From: Neocallimastix lanati (nom. inval.) | Lineage: Eukaryota > Neocallimastigomycota > Neocallimastigomycetes > Neocallimastigales > Neocallimastigaceae | NCBI GenBank assembly: GCA_016946835.1 | Contig: JACVTC010000119.1 | Span: 232,501 to 257,500 of the forward strand | Length of the DNA: 25,000 nucleotides | Direction of reading: 5' to 3' | Part shown: positions 1-10,199 of the stretch, one piece after another | Layout: every line of letters starts with the position of its first letter | Numbering within the stretch: position 1 is the first letter of the stretch | Translations under genes and position numbers: made by a program | Notes under the pieces: generated by a model | The model's input: the letters and a program-made list of their open reading frames with translations, nothing else | The model's database searches: none | Told to the model about the DNA's origin: nothing

Positions 1-3000
1 TGTTACAAATTGTTTTAGTGTTAAAATTAATTTTTCTAAATTTATTAAATTCTTTTTGAGAGGTTGGACTAAGTGGTCTTTTAGATCTGAAGGAGTGTTG
101 AGTATTATAGTTATTATAATAAACATTATTAATATCACTGTTAAAAGGTTTAAAAATAATTTTATTATTTGAATCAGAAGAATTATTATTATGTAAATTT
201 TTGTATAAATTTAATCTACTAAAAGTAAAATTTTTAATATTGAAATTTGGTAAATTATTGGAGACGTTTTGATTATTATCAATAATTAAATTTTTAACAC
301 TTCTTCTTTTATTAAAAATGGACTTTTTGTTTACATTTTGTTTATTTGAATTGTCTTTAATGTTTATTGTACTATTTTCATAAATATTATTATTATTATT
401 ATTATTTAAATTATTGTCCGAATTATTATTTTGATTATTATTAATTTGTATATTATCATTTGTATTTTGTAATATATTATTATTAGAATTATAATCACTT
501 ATATCAAATAATTTATTAATTTTAACATCTAAATTAGGTAAAAAATTATTGTTATTTGCATTATTGTTTATATTGAAATTTTTATTAGTATTGTCTTTAT
601 TTTCATTATTTAATTTATTATTAATTAAAAGATTTTCATTATTTGATTTTTCATAGTTAATTATTGAGTTTTTATCATTTAATATATTATTTCGTGAAAA
701 ATTATTATTATTTAATATATTGTTTGAAAAATTATTGTTATTATTAAATGGGTTATTATTATTTAAGGTTTGATTAGAGTTCTGATTTATTAAATTTTTA
801 TCAATTAAGGTTTGATTAGAATTTTGATTTATTGGATTATTATTAATTAAGGTTTGTTCAATTTTTGAATCAAAATTTGAAAAATTTTTATTAATAAAAT
901 TTTTTTCACGAAAATTTTCATTTTTATTTTCATCGTTATTTGATTTTTCTTTGAGTGTAGTGTTTTGTGTGTTAATATTGGTATTATTTTTATTAGAATT
1001 AGACTCGTTTAAACTCTTCTTATTATCTATTTTCGAAGGGGTTTCAGAATGTATATTTATTTCTTCATCTTTATTATTAACATTGCCTTTAATATTAACG
1101 TCAGGATTATCACTTGATTTATCAGAAATTAAAATAATTTTTTCATTATTTAAGTTTATTTCATTTTCATAATTTTCATAATTATTCTGAGTAAAATTAT
1201 CATTTAATTCTTGTTCATTACTATTCTTGTTTGTGAAATGAAAATCGAAATTAAGAAAATTTGGGTCATTAAATTCATTTTGGTGAGTATTGGGGAGTCT
1301 TAAACTTGAAGGAGTATCTTCTAGACAATATATTTCTCTCACATGGTGTATTTTATGATCTTCATAATCCATGATTATATAGCAATGTGAGTTTTGATTG
1401 AAACCAAGAAATATACCTTTTTTAGCGTTAGGAGAAAATTTTCCCTTATTTTGTGAAAAATCTTTATAGTAAGTAATGCATCCCCAAACTCTTAGATACT
1501 TGATATCTACCTTTCTTTTATAATATATTTCGTCAGGAATCTTATTACCTATTCCACTATGAGGCATTTTGTTGTAAATGAGATTAGCATATGTAATTGC
1601 ATAATCCCATAAATTATCACTTGTTTTACTCCAAAAGATTAAAGTTTTAGTACTTGAAATAATAGTTTGATTAAAACGTTCTACTAGTCCATTATTTTCA
1701 GGATTATAGGGAGGTGAATATTCTTTACTAATACCATTTTCGCTGCAGAATTTTTTAATTCGAATATTGTCAAATTCTTTTCCATGATCTGATTTGAAAA
1801 TTTTAATGTTATTCTTGTTTTGATTATTTAGAAATTTTAACGTATTTATAACGATGTCTATTGCCTCAGATTTTCTTTTTAAAAGAAATATCCAACTCTT
1901 TCTGCTATATTCGTCTATAATTACTAGGATAAATCTATAACCATTTACAGATTTGTTTACAGGACCCATAATGTCTGAGTGGATTATTTCTATGGTATCG
2001 GAGGCTTTTGGTGTTTCTTTATTGTGTGGATTTCTTCTCATTTTTGCAATTTTACAATCATTACAAAAATTTTCATCCACATTATGTAACTTTAAGTATT
2101 TATTCAGGTCTTTTGTGTAGTAATGACCTAGCCGTCGATGCCAAATTATTTCTTTGGCACTTCGAAAATTTTGCATGGCCATTATATTATTGCTGTTTTC
2201 TATAGGTTCGTTATTTTTATGATTATAATGATTAGGTGGTATAGCTGTGATATTTATTTCATTTCTTTTGTTTGCCTGAAAAGTTGCAACGGTTTTGTAG
2301 TTTTCATCCAAAAGGCTCATGATTACTTCATTGTTTATTTCTTCAATGAGCACTTTTGTTCCTGTTCTGGCGAATTCAATACCACTAATCATATTTTTCG
2401 CAACGTCTTTTGAATACAGAACCCTTTTTAATTTAATATAGTGATTGTTGACCTTAAAATCATACTCGCCATATCCTTCGAAGTCGCAATATGTATTATT
2501 GGCACATTTTAAAGTAACTGGATCATTAATGAAATTCTTTAAAATGTTTTTATTATTAGTTATATGTTCTCCGGCTCCAGAATCATATAACCATTGTGTT
2601 TTTTCATCTTCGTTTATATGAAAAATATTATTTAATGAATTTAAATATTCTGTAACTCTAGGAACCTTAATTTCTGATTGTTTTGAATTAATACAACTAT
2701 TATTGTTTACTTTTTCTTCATTATTATTACTTAATTCATAATTTTTGTCACAGAAGTTTATTAAACAAGTTGATTTCATATTTTCACTAGTATTTTGATC
2801 ATTAGATGTGGATGGTCTATCAAGATATGGTCTAATTTGGTCATAGTTTACTTCATAATTATATTCATTATTTAAATTAACATCATTTACGTAACCAATA
2901 TATCTCTTGCTGTTATATTTTTTATTTCTATTGTAATTTTCATTATTACCCTTTTTATTTTCATTATAGTATTTATTAAATTTGCTATTCGGGTTTTTCG

Positions 3001-3820
3001 GGTTAAAATAGCATTCTTTTGTGTCATGATTATTCATGTCACAAATATAGCAATATTTATCTTTTTCTTCTTTACCCTTTTTGGTATTTCTCTCATGTTC
3101 TTTGTTATTGCTATCATATTTTTGTGTTTTATTAATTCTTCTATTTTGTTTTCCTTTACCTTTAAATTTTCCAGCGTAGTCGATATCCATTGGGTCATCA
3201 TGAGTTTCTTCCTTAGTAGTGTTTCCCCAATTATTAAAGTAATTCCATAATTTCAAATCTTCTTTTATTTTATTATATAGACTATCAACTGTTATATCAC
3301 TATCTAAGATAAATTTTGATTTGTAGCTTGTTGGTAAAGCACGTAAGAAATATTTTACCTTTTCCTTTTCTTCCATGGGTGCTTTTGCCTCTTTCATATT
3401 ACTGAAAATTTTAATCATTTTCTTACAGGCAGTTGGTATTTCATTTTCCGTTCTTGCCTTTATTGTTGTGAGTTTATTAATCCATTGAGTAAGGTCATTG
3501 GCTTCACTGTTATATTCAGTTTTTAGTGATTCTATAATAGCTGAGGCTGCTTCAATGCCTATGATATCCTCATGGATTTTTGGAGTAATTGAATTTATTA
3601 TAATTAAACGTACTCTTTTGTTTTCTCGTTTAGCTTTCTTAATGGCCTCAATATTAGTTGGGTCATTATCATATAATTCTTGAACAACATCCTTTTCGAG
3701 ATATTCTTCTAGCTCTAGTTGTTCAACAACAGTTTTGATGGAATCATACCAGATTCGATAATTTGATCCATTTAAGAATTTATTACTGCTTATGATATTT
3801 TCATTATTATTTATCGACAT
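1..3820 (-). CDS. Ty1/copia retrotransposon Gag-Pol, 3' end beyond the window
   Basis: I read one open minus-strand frame of 1273 codons from the ATG at 3820-3818 to the left edge, with no stop. In order: a Gag region; a CCHC zinc knuckle (C257, C260, H265, C270); an aspartic protease site DSGA at 413-416; an integrase zinc site (H561, H566, C586, C589); an integrase core with D616, D678 and E714, the last two separated by exactly 35 residues; and an integrase C-terminal region with GIFLGF near residue 780. Protease before integrase and both before reverse transcriptase is the copia order. From about residue 830 to the edge lies an Asn-rich linker of about 440 residues; reverse transcriptase and RNase H should follow outside the window. 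The protein would form virus-like particles and integrate element cDNA. No catalytic residue in the visible part is lost, so the element may be young. The ATG is chosen because it lies 24 nt inside the LTR end. Confidence 0.93.
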   Translation of the reverse strand, partial: MSINNNENIISSNKFLNGSNYRIWYDSIKTVVEQLELEEYLEKDVVQELYDNDPTNIEAIKKAKRENKRVRLIIINSITPKIHEDIIGIEAASAIIESLKTEYNSEANDLTQWINKLTTIKARTENEIPTACKKMIKIFSNMKEAKAPMEEKEKVKYFLRALPTSYKSKFILDSDITVDSLYNKIKEDLKLWNYFNNWGNTTKEETHDDPMDIDYAGKFKGKGKQNRRINKTQKYDSNNKEHERNTKKGKEEKDKYCYICDMNNHDTKECYFNPKNPNSKFNKYYNENKKGNNENYNRNKKYNSKRYIGYVNDVNLNNEYNYEVNYDQIRPYLDRPSTSNDQNTSENMKSTCLINFCDKNYELSNNNEEKVNNNSCINSKQSEIKVPRVTEYLNSLNNIFHINEDEKTQWLYDSGAGEHITNNKNILKNFINDPVTLKCANNTYCDFEGYGEYDFKVNNHYIKLKRVLYSKDVAKNMISGIEFARTGTKVLIEEINNEVIMSLLDENYKTVATFQANKRNEINITAIPPNHYNHKNNEPIENSNNIMAMQNFRSAKEIIWHRRLGHYYTKDLNKYLKLHNVDENFCNDCKIAKMRRNPHNKETPKASDTIEIIHSDIMGPVNKSVNGYRFILVIIDEYSRKSWIFLLKRKSEAIDIVINTLKFLNNQNKNNIKIFKSDHGKEFDNIRIKKFCSENGISKEYSPPYNPENNGLVERFNQTIISSTKTLIFWSKTSDNLWDYAITYANLIYNKMPHSGIGNKIPDEIYYKRKVDIKYLRVWGCITYYKDFSQNKGKFSPNAKKGIFLGFNQNSHCYIIMDYEDHKIHHVREIYCLEDTPSSLRLPNTHQNEFNDPNFLNFDFHFTNKNSNEQELNDNFTQNNYENYENEINLNNEKIILISDKSSDNPDVNIKGNVNNKDEEINIHSETPSKIDNKKSLNESNSNKNNTNINTQNTTLKEKSNNDENKNENFREKNFINKNFSNFDSKIEQTLINNNPINQNSNQTLIDKNLINQNSNQTLNNNNPFNNNNNFSNNILNNNNFSRNNILNDKNSIINYEKSNNENLLINNKLNNENKDNTNKNFNINNNANNNNFLPNLDVKINKLFDISDYNSNNNILQNTNDNIQINNNQNNNSDNNLNNNNNNNIYENSTINIKDNSNKQNVNKKSIFNKRRSVKNLIIDNNQNVSNNLPNFNIKNFTFSRLNLYKNLHNNNSSDSNNKIIFKPFNSDINNVYYNNYNTQHSFRSKRPLSPTSQKEFNKFRKINFNTKTICN

Positions 3821-3844
3821 TTTTATATATATGTTGTGAGCCAC
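3821..3844 (-). promoter_or_regulatory. Retrotransposon leader with candidate primer-binding site
   Basis: Only 24 nt separate the inferred LTR end (TCTCA, minus strand) from the gag ATG. Read on the minus strand the leader starts GTGGCTCACAACA. A primer-binding site normally begins TGG, the complement of the tRNA CCA end, so TGGCTCACAAC one base inside the LTR is the candidate. I cannot name the primer tRNA. Confidence 0.4.
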
Positions 3845-4550
3845 TGAGACTCTTAATCTGTTAATTACACTTTAGTTTTTATTTAAAAATATAGTTTTAT
3901 TTATTTATTTGTTTACTTTATTTATTTATTTTAAAGACCATTATTTTCTAATTCATAAATGGTTAGTACATTTTATATATTCAATCATGTGATTATTCAT
4001 TTGTTACACAATAGAATTACATTACATATATTTATGTAGTCTACATTAATTTATAATAATTAATTACATATAGTTATAATATATTTATTTAATTCATTTA
4101 CTTATATAATAACAAATATGAAATATTTTATAATTATTAAATATAATTTTTACTATTAATACTTTTAATTATAATATAATTGGTTAATATTATATAATAA
4201 TTATTAATAAAAGCATAATTAAAAGAAATGATAAGTATTGGAGACATACATATAATGTTATCTTATAAATTAAAATTATTAATTTATTAAATTATTGTTT
4301 TAAAATATATAATAATAATTTTTAGAAGGTTAAAATGGGTTTTATAATAAATGTTTATTATTATGTATTAATAACTAACCTCAGATTTACAATTAAAGTA
4401 AAACCAGTTCTATTTATACAAGAACTGTGGCTAAATTTAGATACATGTTAATTTATTTAATTAATGTATTACATAATATGATTCGTATATTCATATTAAT
4501 TTAATCTAATTTAACATTTGTTTTTATATCATAAATTTCTACTTCTAACA
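3845..4550 (-). repeat. Long LTR (706 bp), 5' LTR of the gag-pol element
   Basis: On the minus strand it begins TGTTAGAAG at 4550 and ends GATTAAGAGTCTCA at 3845, giving TG...CA termini. It is defined by comparison with a second LTR at 5010-5254: the first 227 nt (4550-4324) match with a single substitution (4521 against 5225), and the last 15 nt also match. The 464 nt between (3860-4323) are very AT-rich and absent from the other copy. A TATAAATA box on the minus strand (4411-4418) lies within an inverted repeat. A G-rich polypurine tract abuts its outer end at 4551. Confidence 0.82.
4405..4427 (-). promoter_or_regulatory. LTR TATA box inside an inverted repeat
   Basis: TATAAATA on the minus strand (4411-4418) sits between CAGTTCT (4405-4411) and AGAACTG (4421-4427), a 7-bp inverted pair. 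The same arrangement occurs in the other LTR at 5109-5131. It probably marks the element's RNA polymerase II promoter, firing leftward into gag-pol. Confidence 0.55.
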
Positions 4551-4560
4551 TTCCCCCTCA
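4551..4560 (-). promoter_or_regulatory. Polypurine tract of a copia element
   Basis: On the minus strand TGAGGGGGAA runs directly into TGTTAGAAG of the LTR. This is the expected plus-strand DNA primer next to a 3' LTR. Its presence shows that the 4550-3845 LTR is also the 3' LTR of an upstream, mostly deleted element. Confidence 0.8.
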
Positions 4561-5009
4561 AACTTGATTTTCTGTTTATACAAAAATCTAGTTTGCTTCA
4601 AAGAAGTTTAAATTTATTTAGTTTTATATTATAAGTGCCGACTACGATGAATTTTTCATACAAGTTTATTTTTGTCCCTTCATTGATAATTTATATTTGC
4701 TTTTTTTTGGTTTAGCAATAACCATAATTTATATGTTTTGTGGATTAACATTAACCATATTATTTTAGAGGTGACATTCTTGTTCGGTCTTACTAATTTT
4801 ACATTTATTTTATGTGGGGGTAATGTCTTTTCCTTTTTGTAATCATTGAGCTAGTTATGAAGGCTAGTAGTTCTTCTAAAGTTCCGGTTATTATAGCTGT
4901 TGTAATATAGATTTCACTTCTTTATATTTTTGATTAAGAGTCTTTTGTAATTACCATTTTGAAATCTTCTATTACTTGTCAGCTTCTTTCGCTCAGTCGA
5001 TTAGAGTCT
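4561..5009 (-). pseudogene. Decayed 3' internal segment of a second copia element
   Basis: These 449 nt lie between two same-strand LTRs and end in a polypurine tract, so position makes them the 3' internal part of a copia element. No frame is open throughout. Short open stretches (for example a minus-strand SEIYITTAIITGTLEELL) hint at degenerate coding, but I cannot align them securely to RNase H. Gag, protease, integrase and reverse transcriptase are all missing. A GATTAAGAGTCT at 4932-4943 is the exact inverse of the LTR terminal 12-mer. Confidence 0.6.
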
Positions 5010-5254
5010 TGAGACTCTTAATCTTTCAGAAGGTTAAAATGGGTTTTATAATAAATGTTTATTATTATGTATTAATAACTAACCTCAGATTTACAATTAA
5101 AGTAAAACCAGTTCTATTTATACAAGAACTGTGGCTAAATTTAGATACATGTTAATTTATTTAATTAATGTATTACATAATATGATTCGTATATTCATAT
5201 TAATTTAATCTAATTTAACATTTGATTTTATATCATAAATTTCTACTTCTAACA
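5010..5254 (-). repeat. Short LTR (245 bp) of the same copia family
   Basis: Minus strand from TGTTAGAAG at 5254 to the TCTCA end at 5010. Positions 5028-5254 match 4324-4550 with one mismatch. The 15-nt terminus (5010-5024) matches 3845-3859. The 464-nt middle of the long copy is absent. The following bases do not give a TGG primer site; instead 4999-5023 forms an inverted repeat (GATTAGAGTCT, 2-nt spacer, AGACTCTTAATC), suggesting a rearranged end. Confidence 0.75.
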
Positions 5255-5325
5255 ATAATAATTCAAAAAAAGTATATATATATAAAGAAAGGATTTTACA
5301 TTTTATTTATCTTCTATTTAATCTT

Positions 5326-5362
<37 letters not shown>

Positions 5363-5380
5363 TAAAATAAAAAAGAAAAA
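5255..5380 (+). promoter_or_regulatory. Promoter and 5' leader of the LRR gene
   Basis: Only 126 bp separate the LTR end from the LRR gene ATG. The interval contains a TATA-like run (5273-5286) about 100 bp upstream of the ATG and a 31-nt A tract (5327-5357). Any further upstream promoter element must lie inside retrotransposon sequence. The transcription start is not determinable from sequence. Confidence 0.35.
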
Positions 5381-8310
5381 ATGAAATATCAATTTTTTGT
5401 TGGGTTAGCTCTTAGTGCATTGTATGGCCTTGTATTGGCCGAAAATGAATACACAGGAGAATGTAAAGAAATTTATAACTATATAGAAGGATTAGGTAAC
5501 GGTGAGGATGAAAAAAGTTATTTACCTGATTTACTTTCCTGTGAAGTTGATAATAATGGAAATGTCATCAGCTTGTAATTATATATATATATATATATAT
5601 TTATTTCATTTTATAATAATTAGTGATATTATAATTGAAATTATAAAAATAAATAAATAAATAAATAAATAAAAAAAAAAAAAAAAAAAAAAAGATTATA
5701 TAATTCTATATTACAATAAAAGATTATTTATATAATAATAAAATTTAAAAGAAATAATAATAATATAATTATTAATTATATGACAAATTTATAATAATGA
5801 TTAATATAAAATTTAAAGGGATATTTTTTCTTATTGCTTAAAAGAAGAAGACTTTGATAAAATTTTATCATATCAAAGTATTAAATCACTGTAAGAAAAC
5901 AATTATATACATATATATTTAATTTAAATTAAAAAGTATTCTGGTTAAAATTAATATATATATATATATATATTTTTTCCTGAACTTTTATAAATATATA
6001 TATTATAAAAAAATAAAAATAATTTTTATTTTCTAGTCACTTCGACACAAATGATTCCTATCATTCCAGTTCTTATGATGAATTAAGATCTTGCGGAAAT
6101 ATGAAATCTTTACCACAAGCACTTTTTAAATTGAATAATTTGCAAACCTTGTAAAATATTTATTAATTTTAATTTTTATTTCTATTTCTATCTCTATTTA
6201 TATATATATATATATTTTTTATTAATAATATTTTAGTAATAAGTTCTTAAAAATAAAGATATTAATAAAAAATTTTGTTATTTTAATATTTTTTAGCCAT
6301 GTTGGTCCAGTCGGTTAGGACGATACAGGTTACTGTAGAGGGCGGGGTTCGAATCCTCGGCATGGCACCAAATAATCGGATGAAGTTTCTATCCTGTGAT
6401 ATCATGAGACCACACGTGATGTCCATAAGGCTTTCCCTCAGATGATTATTTCACCCAACCCTGATACTACGCTTTGAATTGAAGCATAGACCTTGATGAT
6501 TGTAAAATTTCCAATCGCCAATGATTACACCCACTAGGGAGGAGTTAATGGTTCCGTTCTGATGCTCGTGGTCATTAGAGATATATGTAGGAACGTTAGG
6601 AATGCATCTCCGGGCAGTGTGTAACGACGATTGAGAGCGGCGAAGCTGATACAGTATGCCAATAACTCATCACATTACAGTTAATTAATAACTGTATGGC
6701 CATATGGGAGATGGGTACCCATATGTGCAAGTCTATGTTTTTTTTTTTAATATTTTTTATTCTATTATATTTAAAAAAACTTATACGGTTATGATAAATT
6801 TAATGAAAATGAAATTTCAAGTCTTCCGAAATCTCTAACTAGTTTGTAAGAAATAAAAAAATCTATAATAAATCTTTTTTTTTTTTTTTAAAAAAAAAAA
6901 TATTTATAATACTTATTATTATATATTATATATTTATTTAATAATATAAAAATAAATAATAATAAAAATAAATATAAAATATAGATCTTTTGGTAACGTT
7001 GAACTTCAACAATTTTCTATAAATGAACTTTCTGAATGTACTAATCTTGAAACTCTGTAAGTAATAAAAATATTTTCATGTGTATTATCTTTTTTTATAT
7101 ATATATATAAATATTTATATTATTATTATTATTAATTATAATTATTATTATTATTATTGTGTTTTATCATTGTTTTTTATTTAATTTTATAAAATAAATA
7201 GTGAACTTTACCGCACTGGTTTTAGTAAAGATATAGATTTTACTCCATTAAAAAAATTAAGCAGTGTTTCTAAAATGTAAATATATATTATTATAATTTT
7301 TTTTTTTTAAAAAAAAAAAAAAAAATAGAATTAAAAATAATTTTAATTTTCTTTATTTAACATAATTTTATAAATTATAATATATAAATGATCATTCACA
7401 TTTATTGTTAATATATTTGCTTGTTTGCTTTTATTTATAAAGTAAATTGTCTAATAGTCACAGTTCTGAAACTGTAAAGAAATATTTTGATACTTTATTT
7501 ATAACATATTTTGAAAATTTAAACTCTTTGTAAGTTATAAATGGTTATAATTATTTTCTAAAAAAATTTAAAAAAAATAAAATTATAAATTAATTCAAAA
7601 TTTAATTCTCTAATATTTCAATATATATACATTAATATAAAAATTTATGAATTAAAAATTAAAGAAATATAATTGAATACACTTTTACCCATAAGAGTGT
7701 TGACCATATTACTTCCCTCACTAACCTTAAAGAATTGTAATATAATATATATATATAATATTTTTTTTTAAATAATATACTTTAAAAGTTATTAAATTAT
7801 TTATTTTTTATATTAAATTAATAATTTAATAATAATAATAATAATAATAATAATTTATTATAATTCATTAGAACATTTGGTTATTGTGGTTTTGATGAAA
7901 AAGTTACTATTGAAAATATTAGTAATCTTAAAAATCTTGAAAAATTGTAAAATTTTATTTATTTTTATTATATTTTATTTTTATTATTTACATAGGTGTA
8001 ATATATTTTAGTATAATATATTAAATAAATAAATCATATTTATATATTTTTTAAAATATTTTTTTTTGAATATAGGCAAATTCTTGGTACTACTGTACAT
8101 TGTTCTGATGAAGTAGATTTATTCAGTAATTATTATTGTCCATTAACTGTAATTCCAAATTCTATTTTCTCTCTTACTGGACTAAAAGAATTGTAAGTAT
8201 TATAATATAAAATATATATATATATATCTTAATATACATATCTTATAATATAAATAAAAATCAAAATAAAGTACTCTCTTTTAATTAAAATCAATATATA
8301 ATATATAAAA

Positions 8311-8351
<41 letters not shown>

Positions 8352-10168
8352 ATTTTATAATAATTTTTTTAATTATTGTAATTATTTTTATTTTTATTTT
8401 TATTTTTACATGATTAAATTGAAAATATTTATAAAAGATCTATTACCGATCAAAGTGAATATGAGGTTACTATCGAATTACCGCCATTGACAGATATTAA
8501 TAAGCTTACTAATCTTGAAATACTGTAAATATAATATTATTATTATAAAAATATTATTAAATAAATTAATAAACATAATTATTTATTATTATTCATTTTC
8601 AATTATTTAATTCAATAAATAATAATATTAATAATAATAATAATAATTATATTTATATTTATATTTATTTTAGTGATTTACATGGTAATTCCTTATCAGT
8701 AATTCCATCTTCATTTGGAGATCTTAATAAACTTACTAATCTGTAATTATAATATTAATGCTGTTATTTCATTTACTGTTTTTTTTTTTTTTTTATTATT
8801 ATTATAGTTATATATTAAATAATAAATAAATAAATAAATAATTTTTTTAATAGATTTGAAATGAATTTATTATATTTATAATCTAATATTTTTTTATTTT
8901 TTTTTCAATTACAATACTAATTATTAAATTTTTAATAGCAATTTAAGCGATAATAATTTAATGGAGCTTCCAAGTTCAATTGGAAATCTTTCTAGTCTTG
9001 AAAATTTGTAAAATATTAAAATATATTATTTAAATATATATATATATATTAAATACACTATTTTATTATTATTATAATAATTGTTAATTGATAAAGATAT
9101 ATAAACTTTTTTTTTTAAATATAATAAAATAATTAATTATATTTAATTTATTCATAAATAATAAAATATATTTATAATTATAATTATTTTATTTTATAAA
9201 TTTAATATATTAGAATTTTAAATAGAAATAATATTACTGAACTTCCAAACTCTTTTGGAAATATTTCAAGTCTTAAATCTTTGTAAATCTTTTTTTTTTT
9301 TTTTTTTGTTATTAATATTTTTTTTGCTATTAATTTTAAAAATAAATAAAAAAATAATAAATAATATATATATATTATATTTAAATATCTAATACTATTT
9401 TAAAAATAATATATACATTTAAATATTTCATTAATAATACATTTAAAATTATTTAATATATATATTATGCAGAGAACTTGATAATAGTTATACTAGATAT
9501 GAAGGTTTAAGTTCATTACCAGATTCTTTTGGAAATCTTAAAAATCTTGAAAATCTGTAAATTTTGAAAATATATATATATATTATATAATTATCAATGA
9601 AATAAATTTATTTTTAATAAAAAAATAAAAACTATTATTTTCATTAATTGCGTTTTTAATTTATTTTAAAATCTCTCTATCTTTTATAAATATATATTTA
9701 TATAAATAGTTACATACATGATTGTAATATTAAAGAACTTCCTGACTCAATGAGAAATCTTAAAAATCTTAAAAATTTGTAAATAATAATATATTATTTA
9801 AATATATATATATATTTATAAATATTTAAAATAATAATTAATAAATTATTAAAATGATACCAACAATATTTAAAAATTCTATAGAAAACTTACAAATTGT
9901 AAGCTTTCTACTTTTCCACCAGTATTATCAGATCTTACTGGTCTTGAAACACTGTAATTATTATTATTATATTCTTTAATATAAATAGTATTAATAAAAT
10001 GTAATAATTCATTTTAATTATATCTTTTTTTTTTAATATATCTATAATAATTCAATTCTTTATTAATAAAATTTAATTAAAAGTTCAATAATACAAAACC
10101 ATATGGTTAATGAAGTTCCAATGTCTCTTAGTAAATTATCAAATCTTAAAGAAATGTAAGTTTTTTTA

Positions 10169-10199
<31 letters not shown>

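Larger units (their letters stand above)
6296..6744 (+). mobile_element. tRNA-derived SINE, 449 bp, in intron 3 of the LRR gene
   Basis: An island of near-balanced base composition in very AT-rich intron DNA. The head (6296-6370) is a tRNA-like sequence: acceptor GCCATGT pairs with GCATGGC (one G-T), the D stem is GTCC/GGAC, the T arm carries GGTTCGAATCC, and an encoded ACCA follows. A tRNA-unrelated body of about 360 bp follows, ending in two hairpins and a short T run that merges into the right duplication. A perfect 15-bp duplication flanks it. It encodes no protein and would depend on a LINE for movement. It lies in the sense orientation of the host gene. The anticodon arm is not canonical, so the head is a relic rather than a working tRNA. 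I cannot assign a named SINE family. Confidence 0.88.

Noticed and set aside
951-3683. Several plus-strand open frames of 60-90 codons
   Set aside because: All lie opposite the copia Gag-Pol frame, which carries the recognisable motifs; the plus-strand products have none.
6296-6370. Functional tRNA gene
   Set aside because: Acceptor, D and T arms are good, but the anticodon arm does not give a 5-bp stem with a 7-nt loop. CCA is encoded, and the block is the head of a longer unit with flanking duplications, so it is a SINE head.
6730-6750. SINE-derived splice acceptor (AG at 6730-6731) rescuing the orphan exon
   Set aside because: It is in the right phase, but the frame meets TAA at 6748-6750 before reaching the exon.
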